DNA of 64,000 nt from an uncultured Clostridia bacterium (GCA_947624015.1 CANQIA010000005.1:47174-111173); one strand, 5' to 3'; positions 8,141 through 18,123 are shown, counted from the stretch's first letter. The notes: generated by a model not told the origin, from the letters alone. A program made the numbers and translations.

Positions 8141-9721
8141 ATGGCAATACCGGATATAAATATGATAAACAAAAGAAGGATCTTTGGCATAATCTCTCAT
8201 CCCGACGCAGGAAAGACAACCCTTACGGAAAAGCTTCTTCTTCACGGAGGCGCTATCCACGAAGCGGGAGCCGTAAAAGCAAGAAGAGGACGTTTTGCAA
8301 GATCCGACTGGATGGAAATAGAAAAGCAGAGAGGTATTTCCGTTACCTCATCCGTAATGCAATTTGAATACAACGGCAAGACAGTATCCATAATGGATAC
8401 TCCGGGACATAATGATTTCGGCGAAGATACCTACAGGATACTTACTTCTGTTGATTCAGCCGTAATGGTAATAGACGCCGCAAAAGGCGTTGAGGCGCAG
8501 ACCGAAAAGCTCTTTAAAGTATGTAGTATGAGAGAGATACCCATATTTACATTTATGAACAAATTGGACAGAGACGCCATGGAGCCTTTGGCTCTTTTGG
8601 AAGAGCTTGAAAATGCGCTCGGTCTTCCTTCAACGGCAGTAACATGGCCTATCGGCAACGGCGCATACTTTGAAGGCATATATGACAGGCTCAACAATAA
8701 AATACACCTTTATAAGGAAAAAAGGACAATAGAGCTTTCGGATGAGGGAGTATTTGACAAGGTACTTGACGATATACTTTTTCACGAGAACTTACAGAAC
8801 TTAAGAGATGAGATAGAGCTTTTGGACGGAGCGGGAAATGAATTTAACATGGATCTTATTTCCAAGGGAAAGCTTTCGCCCGTATTTTTCGGAACGGCTC
8901 TGGCGGACTTTGGCGTTACTGAATTTTTGGAGCATTTCCTTGTAATGTCGCCTCCTCCCGGGGACAGAAAAACAACAACGGGAGTTGTGCATCCCACGGA
9001 CGATTTCTTTTCGGGCTTCATATTCAAAATACAGGCAAATATGAATCCTGCTCACAGAGACAGACTGGCATTTTTCAGAATATGCTCAGGCGTATTTGAA
9101 AGAGATATGAATGTAACGCTCTCCAGAACAGGCAAATCCATGAAGCTGAACCAATCTACTCAGCTTATGGCAAACGAAAGAGAAAATATAGATTCTGCCA
9201 TAGCGGGAGATATTATAGGAATATATGATACGGGAAACTATCAGATAGGCGATACCCTTACAGACTGTAAGGAAAAGCTTTATTTTGAGCCGTTGCCTAC
9301 ATTCCCTCCCGAACTTTTTATGAAGGTCAGACCCGTAGATACCATGAAAGCAAAGCAGTTCCAAAAAGGCGTGGAGCAGCTTGCACAGGAAGGCGCAATA
9401 CAGATATACAGAACAGAATATAACGATGTTGTGCTGGGAGCTGTGGGACAGCTTCAATTTGAGGTATTTGAATACAGACTTAAGAATGAATACAACTCGG
9501 AGATACGAATGGAACCTATGAGCTACACTGTGGCAAGATGGGTAAAAGGAAAGACTGCCGATGAGATAAAGCTCCTTACAAATTCAAGATGCACTCTTGT
9601 ATTCGATCGTTTTGAACGGCCTATATTGCTTTTTGCCAACGATTATTCAATGAGGACATTTATGGAGAGGAACGAAGATGTGGAGCTTGTTGAGGCTCTG
9701 GCAGTAGATGATAATTTTTAA
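8141..9721 (+). CDS. prfC: Peptide chain release factor 3 (RF3)
   Basis: A 526-aa translational GTPase with full RF3 length. G1 is SHPDAGKTT (residues about 19-27), the G3 region is DTPGHNDF, and G4 is MNKLDRD. The RF3 signature segment with GRFARSDWMEIEKQRGISVTS (about 49-69) separates it from EF-G and TetM-type proteins. Domain II follows at about 270-390 and the RF3 C-terminal domain at about 390-526. It recycles RF1/RF2 from the ribosome after peptide release. The gene stands alone on the plus strand between the CAP gene and convergent ftsY. Confidence 0.96.
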   Translation: MAIPDINMINKRRIFGIISHPDAGKTTLTEKLLLHGGAIHEAGAVKARRGRFARSDWMEIEKQRGISVTSSVMQFEYNGKTVSIMDTPGHNDFGEDTYRILTSVDSAVMVIDAAKGVEAQTEKLFKVCSMREIPIFTFMNKLDRDAMEPLALLEELENALGLPSTAVTWPIGNGAYFEGIYDRLNNKIHLYKEKRTIELSDEGVFDKVLDDILFHENLQNLRDEIELLDGAGNEFNMDLISKGKLSPVFFGTALADFGVTEFLEHFLVMSPPPGDRKTTTGVVHPTDDFFSGFIFKIQANMNPAHRDRLAFFRICSGVFERDMNVTLSRTGKSMKLNQSTQLMANERENIDSAIAGDIIGIYDTGNYQIGDTLTDCKEKLYFEPLPTFPPELFMKVRPVDTMKAKQFQKGVEQLAQEGAIQIYRTEYNDVVLGAVGQLQFEVFEYRLKNEYNSEIRMEPMSYTVARWVKGKTADEIKLLTNSRCTLVFDRFERPILLFANDYSMRTFMERNEDVELVEALAVDDNF

Positions 9722-9756
9722 TTTTGGGGGTTATCGGTTGAAATACCTCTCCGTCA

Positions 9757-9881
9757 GCCCTTCGGGCTGCCACCTCCCCTTATATGGGAGGTTTATATAA
9801 TAAGAATTGCCCTTCGGGCTGCCACCTCCCCTACAAGGGGCAATGTCATCAACTTAAGGACATTGCCCTTATTGGGGAGGT
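9757..9881. repeat. Intergenic hairpin-repeat cluster between prfC and ftsY
   Basis: Two identical 24-base units start at 9757 and 9809 (each contains CCCTTCGGGCTGCCACC). Each is followed by a hairpin whose left arm begins ACCTCCC. The first closes locally with GGGAGGT (9785-9792 region). The second opens a nested structure with inner arms 9838-9847 and 9859-9868 (GGGCAATGTC and complement) and an outer arm GGGGAGGT at 9874-9881. The block fills most of the 215-base gap between convergent genes and may double as a terminator. It resembles REP-type elements; no ORF is present. Confidence 0.7.
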
Positions 9882-9936
9882 TTTATATTAAAAAGGTTTG
9901 CCCTTGGACTTATGTTTCCCCTTGCAGAGGAAATGC

Positions 9937-11103
9937 TTATTCTTCAAATAGCGCCTTGGCGAAATCTTGTGAAACAAAGGGCTGCAAGTCGTCTATCCCT
10001 TCGCCAACACCTACAAAGCGCACGGGTATATTCATTTCGTTTTTGATAGCTATAACGATACCGCCCTTAGCGGTACCGTCGAGCTTTGTAAGAACAATGC
10101 CGCTTATATCGGCTGTTTCCTTAAACAGCTTGGCTTGCTGTATCGCATTTTGTCCTGTTGTGGCGTCAAGCACAAGAAAGACCTCCGTATGGGCGTTGGA
10201 ATATTCCCTTTCGATTATACCTGCGATTTTTTTAAGCTCGTTCATCAGATTTTTCTTATTATGAAGTCTGCCTGCCGTATCGCATATAAGCAGATCCGTA
10301 TTTCTTGCCTTTGCAGCTTGTACGGCGTCAAATACCACTGCGGCGGGATCGGAATTTTCCTGATGCTTTATAACATCGCAGCCGTTTCTTTCTCCCCATA
10401 TCTGAAGCTGATCTATGGCTGCCGCTCTGAAGGTATCAGCCGCAGCAAGAAGCACGGACCTTCCTTGAGCCATGTAATAATGAGCAAGCTTTCCGATAGT
10501 TGTTGTCTTGCCTACGCCGTTCACGCCTATTACAAGAATTACCGAGGGAGAAGGAATTTCAAGAGGCTCCTCGTTTTTATCCAGTATCCGGGAAATAACA
10601 TCAGCAAGCGCTCCCTTTATTTCGGATACCTGAGTTATTCTTTCATTTTTTACCTTTTCTCTCAGTTGTTCTATAATATATACCGAGGTCTCAACACCTA
10701 TATCAGCCATAATAAGCGTTTCTTCAAGCTCTTCAAAAAGATCCTCGTCTATTTTAACAAAGGTCTTAAGCACATTGTCAATGCCTGACATAATGTTATC
10801 TCTTGTTTTTGTAAGCCCTGCCTTAATTTTTGCAAAAAAGCCAAGCTTTGGCGCTTCCTCCTCTGCTTCGGCAGGAGGAATATTGTCGGATGACGCTTCG
10901 TCCTTTATAGCTTCGGCAATATTCTCATCCGTATTATTTTCTTCATTTTCAAATTCTTCATATTCCTCAAGCTTTTCAAGATCTTCAAGCTCTTCCTGAT
11001 CCTCCAGCCTGTCGAGTTCATTGATCTCCTCACTGCCCTCGGATAATATTACATTATCTTCCGTTTCGTCATTTTTCTTTTTTAAGAAATCAAACAACGC
11101 CAT
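9937..11103 (-). CDS. ftsY: Signal recognition particle receptor FtsY
   Basis: A 388-aa SRP-GTPase. The acidic A domain (residues 10-85, mostly Glu/Asp) is followed by the N domain helices (about 90-170) and the G domain. P-loop GVNGVGKT is at 193-200, with DTAGR and TKLDGTAKGG further on. It docks ribosome-SRP complexes at the membrane. The start overlaps the end of smc by 14 bases, the conserved smc-ftsY order of Firmicutes. The upstream rnc gene often found before smc is absent here. Confidence 0.96.
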   Translation of the reverse strand: MALFDFLKKKNDETEDNVILSEGSEEINELDRLEDQEELEDLEKLEEYEEFENEENNTDENIAEAIKDEASSDNIPPAEAEEEAPKLGFFAKIKAGLTKTRDNIMSGIDNVLKTFVKIDEDLFEELEETLIMADIGVETSVYIIEQLREKVKNERITQVSEIKGALADVISRILDKNEEPLEIPSPSVILVIGVNGVGKTTTIGKLAHYYMAQGRSVLLAAADTFRAAAIDQLQIWGERNGCDVIKHQENSDPAAVVFDAVQAAKARNTDLLICDTAGRLHNKKNLMNELKKIAGIIEREYSNAHTEVFLVLDATTGQNAIQQAKLFKETADISGIVLTKLDGTAKGGIVIAIKNEMNIPVRFVGVGEGIDDLQPFVSQDFAKALFEE

Positions 11104-14100
11104 TATCTACACCTCTTTCATTGAATTTAACAGATACAAGCTTTGAAATACCCTGCTCCTGCATGGTAACGCCGTATAATATATCGGCAGCCTCCATAGT
11201 ACCCTTTCTGTGCGTTATAACTATAAATTGCGTATCATCTGTAAAATTCTTAAGATATTCGGCATACCTTATGACATTGGCATCATCCAGAGCCGCCTCT
11301 ATCTCATCCAGTATACAGAAAGGAGAAGGCTTCATTTTAAGTATGGCAAAAAGCAGTGCCATAGCCGTAAGCGCCTTTTCGCCGCCCGACAGTGCCATCA
11401 TGTTCTTAAGAGACTTTCCGGGAGGCTGGGCTGCTATCTCTATACCGCAGTTAAGAATGTCGCTGTCGTCACTGAGCTTAAGCTCGGCAACGCCGCCGCC
11501 AAACATTTCGGCAAAAGTTGAGCTGAAATTTTTGCTTATAATGGCAAACTGTTCCGTAAACTGCTTTTCCATCATTGAGTTAAGGTCTGTAATGATCTCC
11601 ACAAGCTTCTTTTCGGTCTCCATTATGTCATCTCTGTTCTTTTTAAGGAAATCATATCTTTCCTTAACATCGGCATATTCTTCAACAGCGTTGAGATTTA
11701 CATTACCAAGGGCTTTTATGCTGTTTCTCAGCTTCTTTTCTTCGGACTTAAGCTCGTTGTCCGACATTTCAAGCTTTTCGGCAGCCCTGGCGGTAACATA
11801 TGTGATCTCATATTCCTCCCACATTGAGTCATAGAGGGTTCTGCTCTTTTCGTCAGTGTTTGCCTTGCGTACCTCAAGTCTGTCAAGCTCTTTTTCAAGA
11901 GCGGTCTTTGTTTCAAGCTGCTTTTTTATATCTCCTTCAAGAGCTTCAAGTGACGAATTTGCGCTCGATTTTTTATTATAGAGCATTTCCTGTTTGTCAA
12001 AAAGCTTCTCATGTTCCTCTTTCAGTGACACGACAGCGTTCTCAAGCTCTTTCATCTCTTTATTTTTATTTTCTATTTCGCTGTTTATGGATGCAATATT
12101 ATCCCTGCCATTTTCAAGGGCTTCCTTTGCAGTTGTTATCTCATCGTTGAGCCTGACAACATTGCTGTTGAAGGTATATATTTCATTTTCAAGCTGATTA
12201 AGTTCTACTCTCATAGCCGAGATCTCTTCATTGCTTGCTTCTCTTACGTCCCTGTCGGACTGTATAAGACTCTGAAATTCATTAAGCTTATTGTTTAAAT
12301 CGCATATTTCTTCTTCGATCTTTACCAGAGAAGAATTAAGTTCTCCTTTGGTATCGTTGCCCTTTTCTATGGTTATGCAAAGCTCCGAAAGCTCGTTTTG
12401 TGCGCTTTCAAGCCTTGCCGAAATATCGTCTTTATACTCCCTTGCCTGTTCTACCTTGCCCAAAGCTTCGGTTTTTCTTATGGCAATATCCTGAAGCTCC
12501 TCCTTTGCCTCTGTGATCTTATAGTCCAGATTCTCACATATCTCTGATATTTTCTCTACATCGGCATTTGTGGAAGCCTGTTCCTCATAGAGCGCCTTAA
12601 GCCCTTCTCTAAGCTCTGAGATCTCTCTGCTTCTTGATAAAACAGACGCAGTTTTCTTGTGCATAGAACCGCCTGTTATAGAGCCGCCTGCATTAATAAG
12701 CTCTCCCTCAAGGGTAACTATCTTATAGCCGTATTTTGTCTTTTTTGCAAGAGAAACGGCATTGTCTATGTTGTCGGCAACAATTACCCTTTCCAAAAGA
12801 GAGGACATTATATTCTCATATTCCTGTGAATAATTTATAAGCTCCTTGGCGATACCGAGTACGCCTTTTTCTTTTATGATATTGTACTTTTCGGCGCCTA
12901 ATGTTCTGGATTTTATGGCAGTCATTGGAAGGAAGGTTGCCCTTCCTTTGTTGCTTTTTTTAAGATACGCTATGGCATTTTTAACGTCATCTTCCGTTCT
13001 TGCGATTATATTCTGAACGGCTGAGCCCAATGCTACCTCGATAGCGGTCTCATATCTGCTTTCCATATTTATGACTTCGCCTACGGCGCCGCATATCCCT
13101 TTGAATAACGGATCTTTGCTGTCCCTTTTTGCAAGCACGGCTTTAACGCCCTCATAATATCCCTCATAGCTTTTTTCAAGCTCTGAGAGAATACGAAGCC
13201 TTGAATTTTTTTCCTGTATGGTCTTATTTACGGCAGTTTGTCTTTCTCTTGCCTTTTCTGCATTTTCCATAAGAGCGTTGTACTGCTGCGTCATTTTCTC
13301 CGTATTATCGGTATTGAGCGCCAATTCCTTTTCTGCTCTTTCTATTTCCCTTTCGGCTTCGGCAAGAGCTGAGCTTCTTTCGTGATATTGCTCTTTAAGT
13401 ATATCAATATTCTCCTCTACCTGGTTTTTTCTTATATCCAACTGAGAGAGCATTGCTTCCGCTTTGCTTATTTCATTTTTTACATCCGTTGCCTTGTTCA
13501 TTTTGGCAATAACATCGGAGTTATATTTGTTAAGAAGCTCTTCCCTCTCGCTTACCTGAGAACTAAGCTCCGAAAACACAAGCATTTTTTCTTCAAAGGC
13601 TTTTTTCTTATTGCCAAGCTCTATGTTCTTTTCTTCAATATCGGCTCTTATTTTGGCTATGCTTTCTTCTTTTTCGCCTATTATCCTGCCGCTCTCTTTA
13701 TTTTCTCCTGTGATACGCTCTATATTTTCTTCCAAATATGAAATATTTTGGCGGCAAAGTTTTATATCGTTTTCCTTCTGCTCCCTTTCGGAACGCTTAT
13801 CGCCTATGCTGCGGGCAACATCTTCCAGCATTTGTTCTATTTCTGTAATATTGCTCTTTAATTCGGCTTTTTTATCATCCAGCTTTTTTTCGTTTTTGAT
13901 CTCGGTCTCTATATCGGAGTTAAGAGTTTTTATCTGACCTTCTATCTCCTTGATCTCGTTCTCAAACTTTACTGCATCCCTTACAAATATATTGATCCTC
14001 ACGAGCTTGAGCCTGTCCGAAAGTATAATACATTTTTTTGCCTTTTCGGCTTGTATCTCAAGAGGACCAACCTGTTTTTCAAGCTCGTCTATAATGTCGT

Positions 14101-14674
14101 TTACCCTGACAAGGTTTTCTTTTTCCTTATTCAGTTTATTTGAGGCTTCTATACTTCTGGTTCTGTATTTTACAATACCTGCTGCCTCTTCAAAAAGGTG
14201 CCTTCTGTCCTCGGATCTGGTGGAAAGTATCTCGTCTATCCTACCTTGTCCAACTATGGAATAACCCTCCTTGCCAACGCCTGTATCCATAAAAAGCTCA
14301 AGTATATCCTTGGCACGGCATTTTGTACCGTTTATTATATAGTCGCTTTCGCCTGAACGATATACACGTCTTGTAACTGTGACCTCGCTGAAATCTATAT
14401 TGAGCTTTTTGTCGGAATTATCCATTACAAGAGAGACTTCGGCAAATCCCAAAGGTTTTCTGTTGGCGGTGCCGTTGAATATAACATCCTCCATTTTACT
14501 GCCTCTGAGGTTTTTAGCGCTTTTTTCGCCTAATACCCAACGCACTGCATCGGCAATATTGCTCTTGCCGCTGCCGTTTGGTCCCACTACCGCCGTTATT
14601 CCCTTGTTAAATTCAAGCTTTATTTTTTCCGGAAAGGACTTAAAGCCCTGTAATTCAATTCTTTTTAGATACAT
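11090..14674 (-). CDS. smc: Chromosome segregation ATPase Smc
   Basis: A 1194-aa SMC protein of normal length. Walker A is GPNGSGKS (31-38); two long coiled coils surround the hinge (about 500-660, containing GGSITGGSM); the ABC signature LSGGEKALTAMAL and Walker B FCILDEIEAALDD lie in the C-terminal head. It forms the ScpAB-Smc condensin loaded near the origin. No scpA/scpB genes are in the window. An extended -10 promoter lies at 14710-14718 and ftsY overlaps its 3' end. Confidence 0.97.
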   Translation of the reverse strand: MYLKRIELQGFKSFPEKIKLEFNKGITAVVGPNGSGKSNIADAVRWVLGEKSAKNLRGSKMEDVIFNGTANRKPLGFAEVSLVMDNSDKKLNIDFSEVTVTRRVYRSGESDYIINGTKCRAKDILELFMDTGVGKEGYSIVGQGRIDEILSTRSEDRRHLFEEAAGIVKYRTRSIEASNKLNKEKENLVRVNDIIDELEKQVGPLEIQAEKAKKCIILSDRLKLVRINIFVRDAVKFENEIKEIEGQIKTLNSDIETEIKNEKKLDDKKAELKSNITEIEQMLEDVARSIGDKRSEREQKENDIKLCRQNISYLEENIERITGENKESGRIIGEKEESIAKIRADIEEKNIELGNKKKAFEEKMLVFSELSSQVSEREELLNKYNSDVIAKMNKATDVKNEISKAEAMLSQLDIRKNQVEENIDILKEQYHERSSALAEAEREIERAEKELALNTDNTEKMTQQYNALMENAEKARERQTAVNKTIQEKNSRLRILSELEKSYEGYYEGVKAVLAKRDSKDPLFKGICGAVGEVINMESRYETAIEVALGSAVQNIIARTEDDVKNAIAYLKKSNKGRATFLPMTAIKSRTLGAEKYNIIKEKGVLGIAKELINYSQEYENIMSSLLERVIVADNIDNAVSLAKKTKYGYKIVTLEGELINAGGSITGGSMHKKTASVLSRSREISELREGLKALYEEQASTNADVEKISEICENLDYKITEAKEELQDIAIRKTEALGKVEQAREYKDDISARLESAQNELSELCITIEKGNDTKGELNSSLVKIEEEICDLNNKLNEFQSLIQSDRDVREASNEEISAMRVELNQLENEIYTFNSNVVRLNDEITTAKEALENGRDNIASINSEIENKNKEMKELENAVVSLKEEHEKLFDKQEMLYNKKSSANSSLEALEGDIKKQLETKTALEKELDRLEVRKANTDEKSRTLYDSMWEEYEITYVTARAAEKLEMSDNELKSEEKKLRNSIKALGNVNLNAVEEYADVKERYDFLKKNRDDIMETEKKLVEIITDLNSMMEKQFTEQFAIISKNFSSTFAEMFGGGVAELKLSDDSDILNCGIEIAAQPPGKSLKNMMALSGGEKALTAMALLFAILKMKPSPFCILDEIEAALDDANVIRYAEYLKNFTDDTQFIVITHRKGTMEAADILYGVTMQEQGISKLVSVKFNERGVDNGVV

Positions 14675-14709
14675 AACAAATTTCTCCGTAAGTAAAATCT
14701 ATGAAAACT

Positions 14710-14718
14710 ATTATAACA
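14710..14718 (-). promoter_or_regulatory. Extended -10 promoter element for smc-ftsY
   Basis: Minus strand TGTTATAAT (14718-14710): a perfect TATAAT with the TGn extension but no recognisable -35 at normal distance. Confidence 0.5.
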
Positions 14719-14756
14719 TAAACAAACATAAATTTCCATATATATTTTACATATGC

Positions 14757-14787
14757 AAAAGGAACTGCCACCTGGACAGTCCCTTTT
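14757..14787 (-). terminator. Intrinsic terminator of the argF-trpS-kdgK operon
   Basis: Thirteen-base stem (14757-14769 with 14775-14787, two G-U pairs), five-base loop and flanking A4/T4 runs. It overlaps the stop codon of the small Cys-rich gene that ends the operon. Confidence 0.8.
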
Positions 14788-14989
14788 ACTTTTTTATATT
14801 TTTCTGAACGTGTCGGGCAAAGCCCTCAAAGGAATAATCCTTATCCTCTAAATTTTCGGATACCTTGTTAAAAAAACAGCTCGGTATCTCATTATCCTTA
14901 AGACATTTTTGTATACAAAGGTCGCAGCCCTTATTATGGTTTACGGGATTGAGGGGACACTTTGTATCACTGCAACTGCAAAAGCTCAT
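14786..14989 (-). CDS. Small Cys-rich protein (DUF6485-like)
   Basis: A 67-aa protein with clustered cysteines: C-S-C near residue 4, C-P-L-N-P, G-C-D-L-C, Q-K-C and S-C-F. The PVNHNKGCDLC and LKDNEIPSCF segments match my recollection of the short DUF6485 family in Clostridia, whose function is unknown. The Cys pattern suggests binding of a metal or Fe-S cluster; that is inference. Its ATG shares a base with the kdgK stop (TAATG), so it is translationally coupled to that gene and is last in the operon. Confidence 0.75.
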   Translation of the reverse strand: MSFCSCSDTKCPLNPVNHNKGCDLCIQKCLKDNEIPSCFFNKVSENLEDKDYSFEGFARHVQKNIKK

Positions 14990-16020
14990 TACCTGCTCAT
15001 CTCTTCCTGAGGACCTTCAGCGGTATGAGATTTGATAACGCTCTGTATTTCTTCAAGTGAAGCCGCAGGCATATCGCCGTTTGTCGTACACTTAACGGCT
15101 GACATAGCGTTGCCGTATCTTACAGCCTCCATAGGATCGTCGGTTGTAAGAAGAGCGTAAAGAGCGCCGGCTACATAAGCATCGCCTGAACCGATCCTGT
15201 CAATTACCTCTATGTTCTCATAGGCAGGCTCTTCATAAAATTTGCCGTTATAGTAAAGCTTTGAGCCAAAGTTATGTCTTGTGGGGCTTACTACCTCTCT
15301 CTTTGTGGTAGCAACGACCTTACAGCCATATTCGTCCGCATAGCTCTTCATTATCTCCTCAAGGGTACCTGTCTTTTGCATCATTCTTCTTGAAGTCTCT
15401 TCGGAAACAAACAATATATCTACATATGGAAGCACCTGAAGAATAGCTGCCTTTGCATCCTCTTCGCTCCAAAGCTTAGCTCTGTAATTTACATCAAAGC
15501 TGACAGCGGCGCCTGCCTCCTTGAATTTCTTTACAGTATTGATAACTATATCCTTTAAGTTTTCATTAAGAGCCATGGTAATACCGCTTACATGGAAAAG
15601 CCTTGTATTGCTGAATACCTTAGGATCTATCTCGTCGGCGCTCATGGTGCATATGGAAGAATTGGCTCTGTCGTATACCACAGATGATTTTCTGGGATAT
15701 GCTCCCGCCTCATAGTAGTATATTCCAAGTCTGGCATTTTTGGAGTTGTCATATATAAGATAATCGTCTGAAACATTTCCGTATCTTATCTTATATTTTG
15801 CAAACCTTCCTACCTTATTGTCAGGGAGCCTTGTAATAATGGCAGTACGAACGCCTAAGAATGCGGCGCCTGACGCTACGTTAAGCTCTGAACCGCCTGC
15901 CTGCTTCTCAAAGCTTTCGCTTCTTGAAATTTTTTCCTTGTTGCCGGGAGAAAGCCTTAACATGACCTCTCCGAAGCCAACCATGTCAAACTTCTTTTCC
16001 TTCATTGGGACAATACTCAT
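14989..16020 (-). CDS. kdgK: 2-keto-3-deoxygluconate kinase (PfkB family)
   Basis: A 343-aa ribokinase-family sugar kinase. It has the N-terminal GEVMLRLSP, GGSELNVASG (substrate lid region, about 42-51), FDVNYRAKLW (175-184, characteristic of KDG kinases) and the anion hole/catalytic base motif GSGD (277-280, Asp280). It should phosphorylate 2-dehydro-3-deoxy-D-gluconate to KDPG in uronate/pectin catabolism. Related sugars cannot be excluded from sequence alone, and no KDPG aldolase lies beside it. It is third in argF-trpS-kdgK-small Cys gene, 12 bases after trpS, an unusual mix of biosynthetic, translation and catabolic genes. Confidence 0.85.
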   Translation of the reverse strand: MSIVPMKEKKFDMVGFGEVMLRLSPGNKEKISRSESFEKQAGGSELNVASGAAFLGVRTAIITRLPDNKVGRFAKYKIRYGNVSDDYLIYDNSKNARLGIYYYEAGAYPRKSSVVYDRANSSICTMSADEIDPKVFSNTRLFHVSGITMALNENLKDIVINTVKKFKEAGAAVSFDVNYRAKLWSEEDAKAAILQVLPYVDILFVSEETSRRMMQKTGTLEEIMKSYADEYGCKVVATTKREVVSPTRHNFGSKLYYNGKFYEEPAYENIEVIDRIGSGDAYVAGALYALLTTDDPMEAVRYGNAMSAVKCTTNGDMPAASLEEIQSVIKSHTAEGPQEEMSR

Positions 16021-16032
16021 AAAATTACCTCC

Positions 16033-17037
16033 TTAATTCATCGGATAACCGACCTTTTTCTTTACCTTATTCAGGGTTTTATTTGCAAGGTAGGACGCCT
16101 TTTCCGCACCCTCCTTAGTTACTTTATCAATATAAGCCTTATCGGAGGAATATTCCTTAAATCTCTCCTGTATAGGTCTTATATGCTCAACCACAGCCTC
16201 GCCTACGCTCTTTTTGAACTCTCCGTAGCCGCAGCCCTTAAAGTCATTTACGGCTTCATCGGGTTCTTTATCCGTTACGGCGCAGTATATGTTCAAAAGA
16301 TTGCTTATTCCCGGCTTATCCTCGCCGTACCTTATCTCGGTATCCGAATCGGTAACGGCTCTTTTTATCTTGTTTGCTATTACGTTAGGCTCGTCTAAAA
16401 TATATACCACATTGTTAAGATTATCGCTTTCGGACTTGCTCATTTTTCTTTCGGGATTTTGAAGTCCCATTATTCTCGCTCCCACCTTTGGTATATATGG
16501 GTCGGGTATCTTAAATACGTCTCCGTAAATACTGTTAAAACGTCCGGCAATATCCCTGCATATTTCAAGATGCTGCTTTTGATCTGCGCCTACGGGAACA
16601 AGGTCGCTCTTATAAAGGAGGATATCTCCTGCCATAAGCACGGGATATGTATAAAGTCCCGCATTAATATTGTCCGAATGCTTTGACGCCTTGTCCTTGA
16701 ACTGTGTCATTCTGTTCAGCTCGCCCATATAGGTAAAGCAATTAAGTATCCACGCTATCTCGGCATGGGCTTTTACATCGGACTGAACGTATATAATATG
16801 CTTTTCGGGATCAAGACCTATTGAAAGAAAAAGCGCTATAAGATCTCTTGTCCTCTTTTTAAGCTCCGACGGATCCTGTCTTACCGTAAGGGCATGCATA
16901 TTTGCCACAGCGAAAAGGCAATCATAGTCATCCTGCAAATATTTCCAGTTTTTAAGCGCGCCTAAGTAATTACCGAGAGAGGGAACTCCCGAAGGCTGCA
17001 TTGCGCTGTAAATTATTTTTCTTTTTTCATCATTCAT
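16033..17037 (-). CDS. trpS: Tryptophanyl-tRNA synthetase
   Basis: Class Ic synthetase of 334 aa from the chosen start. The HIGH-like motif is PSGVPSLGNYLG near the N-terminus, and KMSKS appears exactly in PERKMSKSESD. The open frame extends upstream to 17085, but those 16 codons would overlap argF. The ATG at 17037 follows GGAGAG with 8-base spacing and begins MNDEKRKIIYSAMQPSG, the normal N-terminus for the family. No T-box leader is possible, since the gene is internal to the operon only 34 bases after argF. Confidence 0.95.
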   Translation of the reverse strand: MNDEKRKIIYSAMQPSGVPSLGNYLGALKNWKYLQDDYDCLFAVANMHALTVRQDPSELKKRTRDLIALFLSIGLDPEKHIIYVQSDVKAHAEIAWILNCFTYMGELNRMTQFKDKASKHSDNINAGLYTYPVLMAGDILLYKSDLVPVGADQKQHLEICRDIAGRFNSIYGDVFKIPDPYIPKVGARIMGLQNPERKMSKSESDNLNNVVYILDEPNVIANKIKRAVTDSDTEIRYGEDKPGISNLLNIYCAVTDKEPDEAVNDFKGCGYGEFKKSVGEAVVEHIRPIQERFKEYSSDKAYIDKVTKEGAEKASYLANKTLNKVKKKVGYPMN

Positions 17038-17071
17038 GATCTTTGCTCTCCATATATTGATATTGTTAAGC

Positions 17072-18061
17072 TTATAATGTGGCATACATTACCGCTTTGA
17101 TGGTATGCATTCTGTTTTCGGCTTCGTCAAAGACTACGGAACGGCTGCTTTCAAATACCTCATCGGTCACTTCCATATCGGAAATACCGAACTTTTCGCC
17201 CATCTCCTTGCCTATTGAAGTCTTAAGGTCGTGGAATGCGGGAAGACAGTGCATAAATATTGCTTTATCTCCTGCATTTTTCATTATCTCCCCGGTGACC
17301 TTATAGGGGGACAGATCCTTTATTCTGGATGCCCATACCTCTTCAGGCTCGCCCATAGATACCCATACATCGGTGTATATAACATCTGCATTCTCGGTAC
17401 CTTTGTCAACATTATCGGTAAGCGTTACAGAGCCTCCCGACATTTCTGCAAGCTTTCTGCATGTGTCTGCAAGCTTTGAATTGGGAAAATATGCCTTTGG
17501 AGCGCAGGCTGTAAAATGCATACCCATTTTAGCGGCGGCGACCATTAAGGAATTTCCCATATTATATCTGGCGTCACCCATATATACAAGCTTAACGCCT
17601 TTGATCTTGCCCAAATGTTCTTTTATTGTAAGAAGGTCTGCAAGTATCTGAGTAGGATGGAATTCATTTGTAAGTCCGTTCCACACAGGAACTCCCGCAT
17701 ACTTTGCAAGCTCTTCCACTATATCCTGTCCGAAGCCACGGTATTCGATACCGTCATACATTCTTCCCAACACTCTGGCTGTGTCGGCAATGCTTTCCTT
17801 CTTTCCTATCTGAGAACCTGAAGGATCGAGATAAGTAGACGACATACCCAGATCGGCGGCAGCTACCTCAAAAGCGCATCTTGTCCTTGTGCTTGTCTTT
17901 TCAAATATAAGAGCTATGTTTTTACCCTCATGCACCTTTGTGGATATACCCTTTTTTTTCTTTTCCTTAAGCTCGGCAGCAACATCCAAGAGATATTGTA
18001 TCTCCTCGGGAGTATAGTCCAGAAGCTTAAGAAAATTTCTGCCTTTTAGATCTATTGACAT
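17072..18061 (-). CDS. argF: Ornithine carbamoyltransferase
   Basis: A 329-aa enzyme making citrulline from ornithine and carbamoyl phosphate. The carbamoyl phosphate site is STRTR (57-61), followed by HPTQ and, near the C-terminus, HCLPAFHD, the ornithine/catalytic Cys loop. It could serve arginine biosynthesis (ArgF) or the arginine deiminase pathway (ArcB). No arcA/arcC neighbours are present, so the biosynthetic name is used cautiously. It is first in a four-gene operon with a candidate promoter at 18095-18123. Confidence 0.93.
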   Translation of the reverse strand: MSIDLKGRNFLKLLDYTPEEIQYLLDVAAELKEKKKKGISTKVHEGKNIALIFEKTSTRTRCAFEVAAADLGMSSTYLDPSGSQIGKKESIADTARVLGRMYDGIEYRGFGQDIVEELAKYAGVPVWNGLTNEFHPTQILADLLTIKEHLGKIKGVKLVYMGDARYNMGNSLMVAAAKMGMHFTACAPKAYFPNSKLADTCRKLAEMSGGSVTLTDNVDKGTENADVIYTDVWVSMGEPEEVWASRIKDLSPYKVTGEIMKNAGDKAIFMHCLPAFHDLKTSIGKEMGEKFGISDMEVTDEVFESSRSVVFDEAENRMHTIKAVMYATL

Positions 18062-18094
18062 TTATATTACCTCCGATATTTTCATCTTGTATTA

Positions 18095-18123
18095 ATTATA
18101 CACCATTTTTTTCAAGTTGTACA
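18095..18123 (-). promoter_or_regulatory. Candidate promoter for argF-trpS-kdgK operon
   Basis: Minus strand TGTACA (4 of 6 matches, 18123-18118), 17-base spacer, perfect TATAAT (18100-18095). The predicted leader is short (about 30 bases), leaving no room for a riboswitch or T-box. Confidence 0.45.

Noticed and set aside
11121..11834. 237-codon open frame on the plus strand
   Set aside because: It lies entirely antisense to smc, has no ribosome site and has a Ser/Leu-rich composition typical of the complement of a coiled-coil gene.
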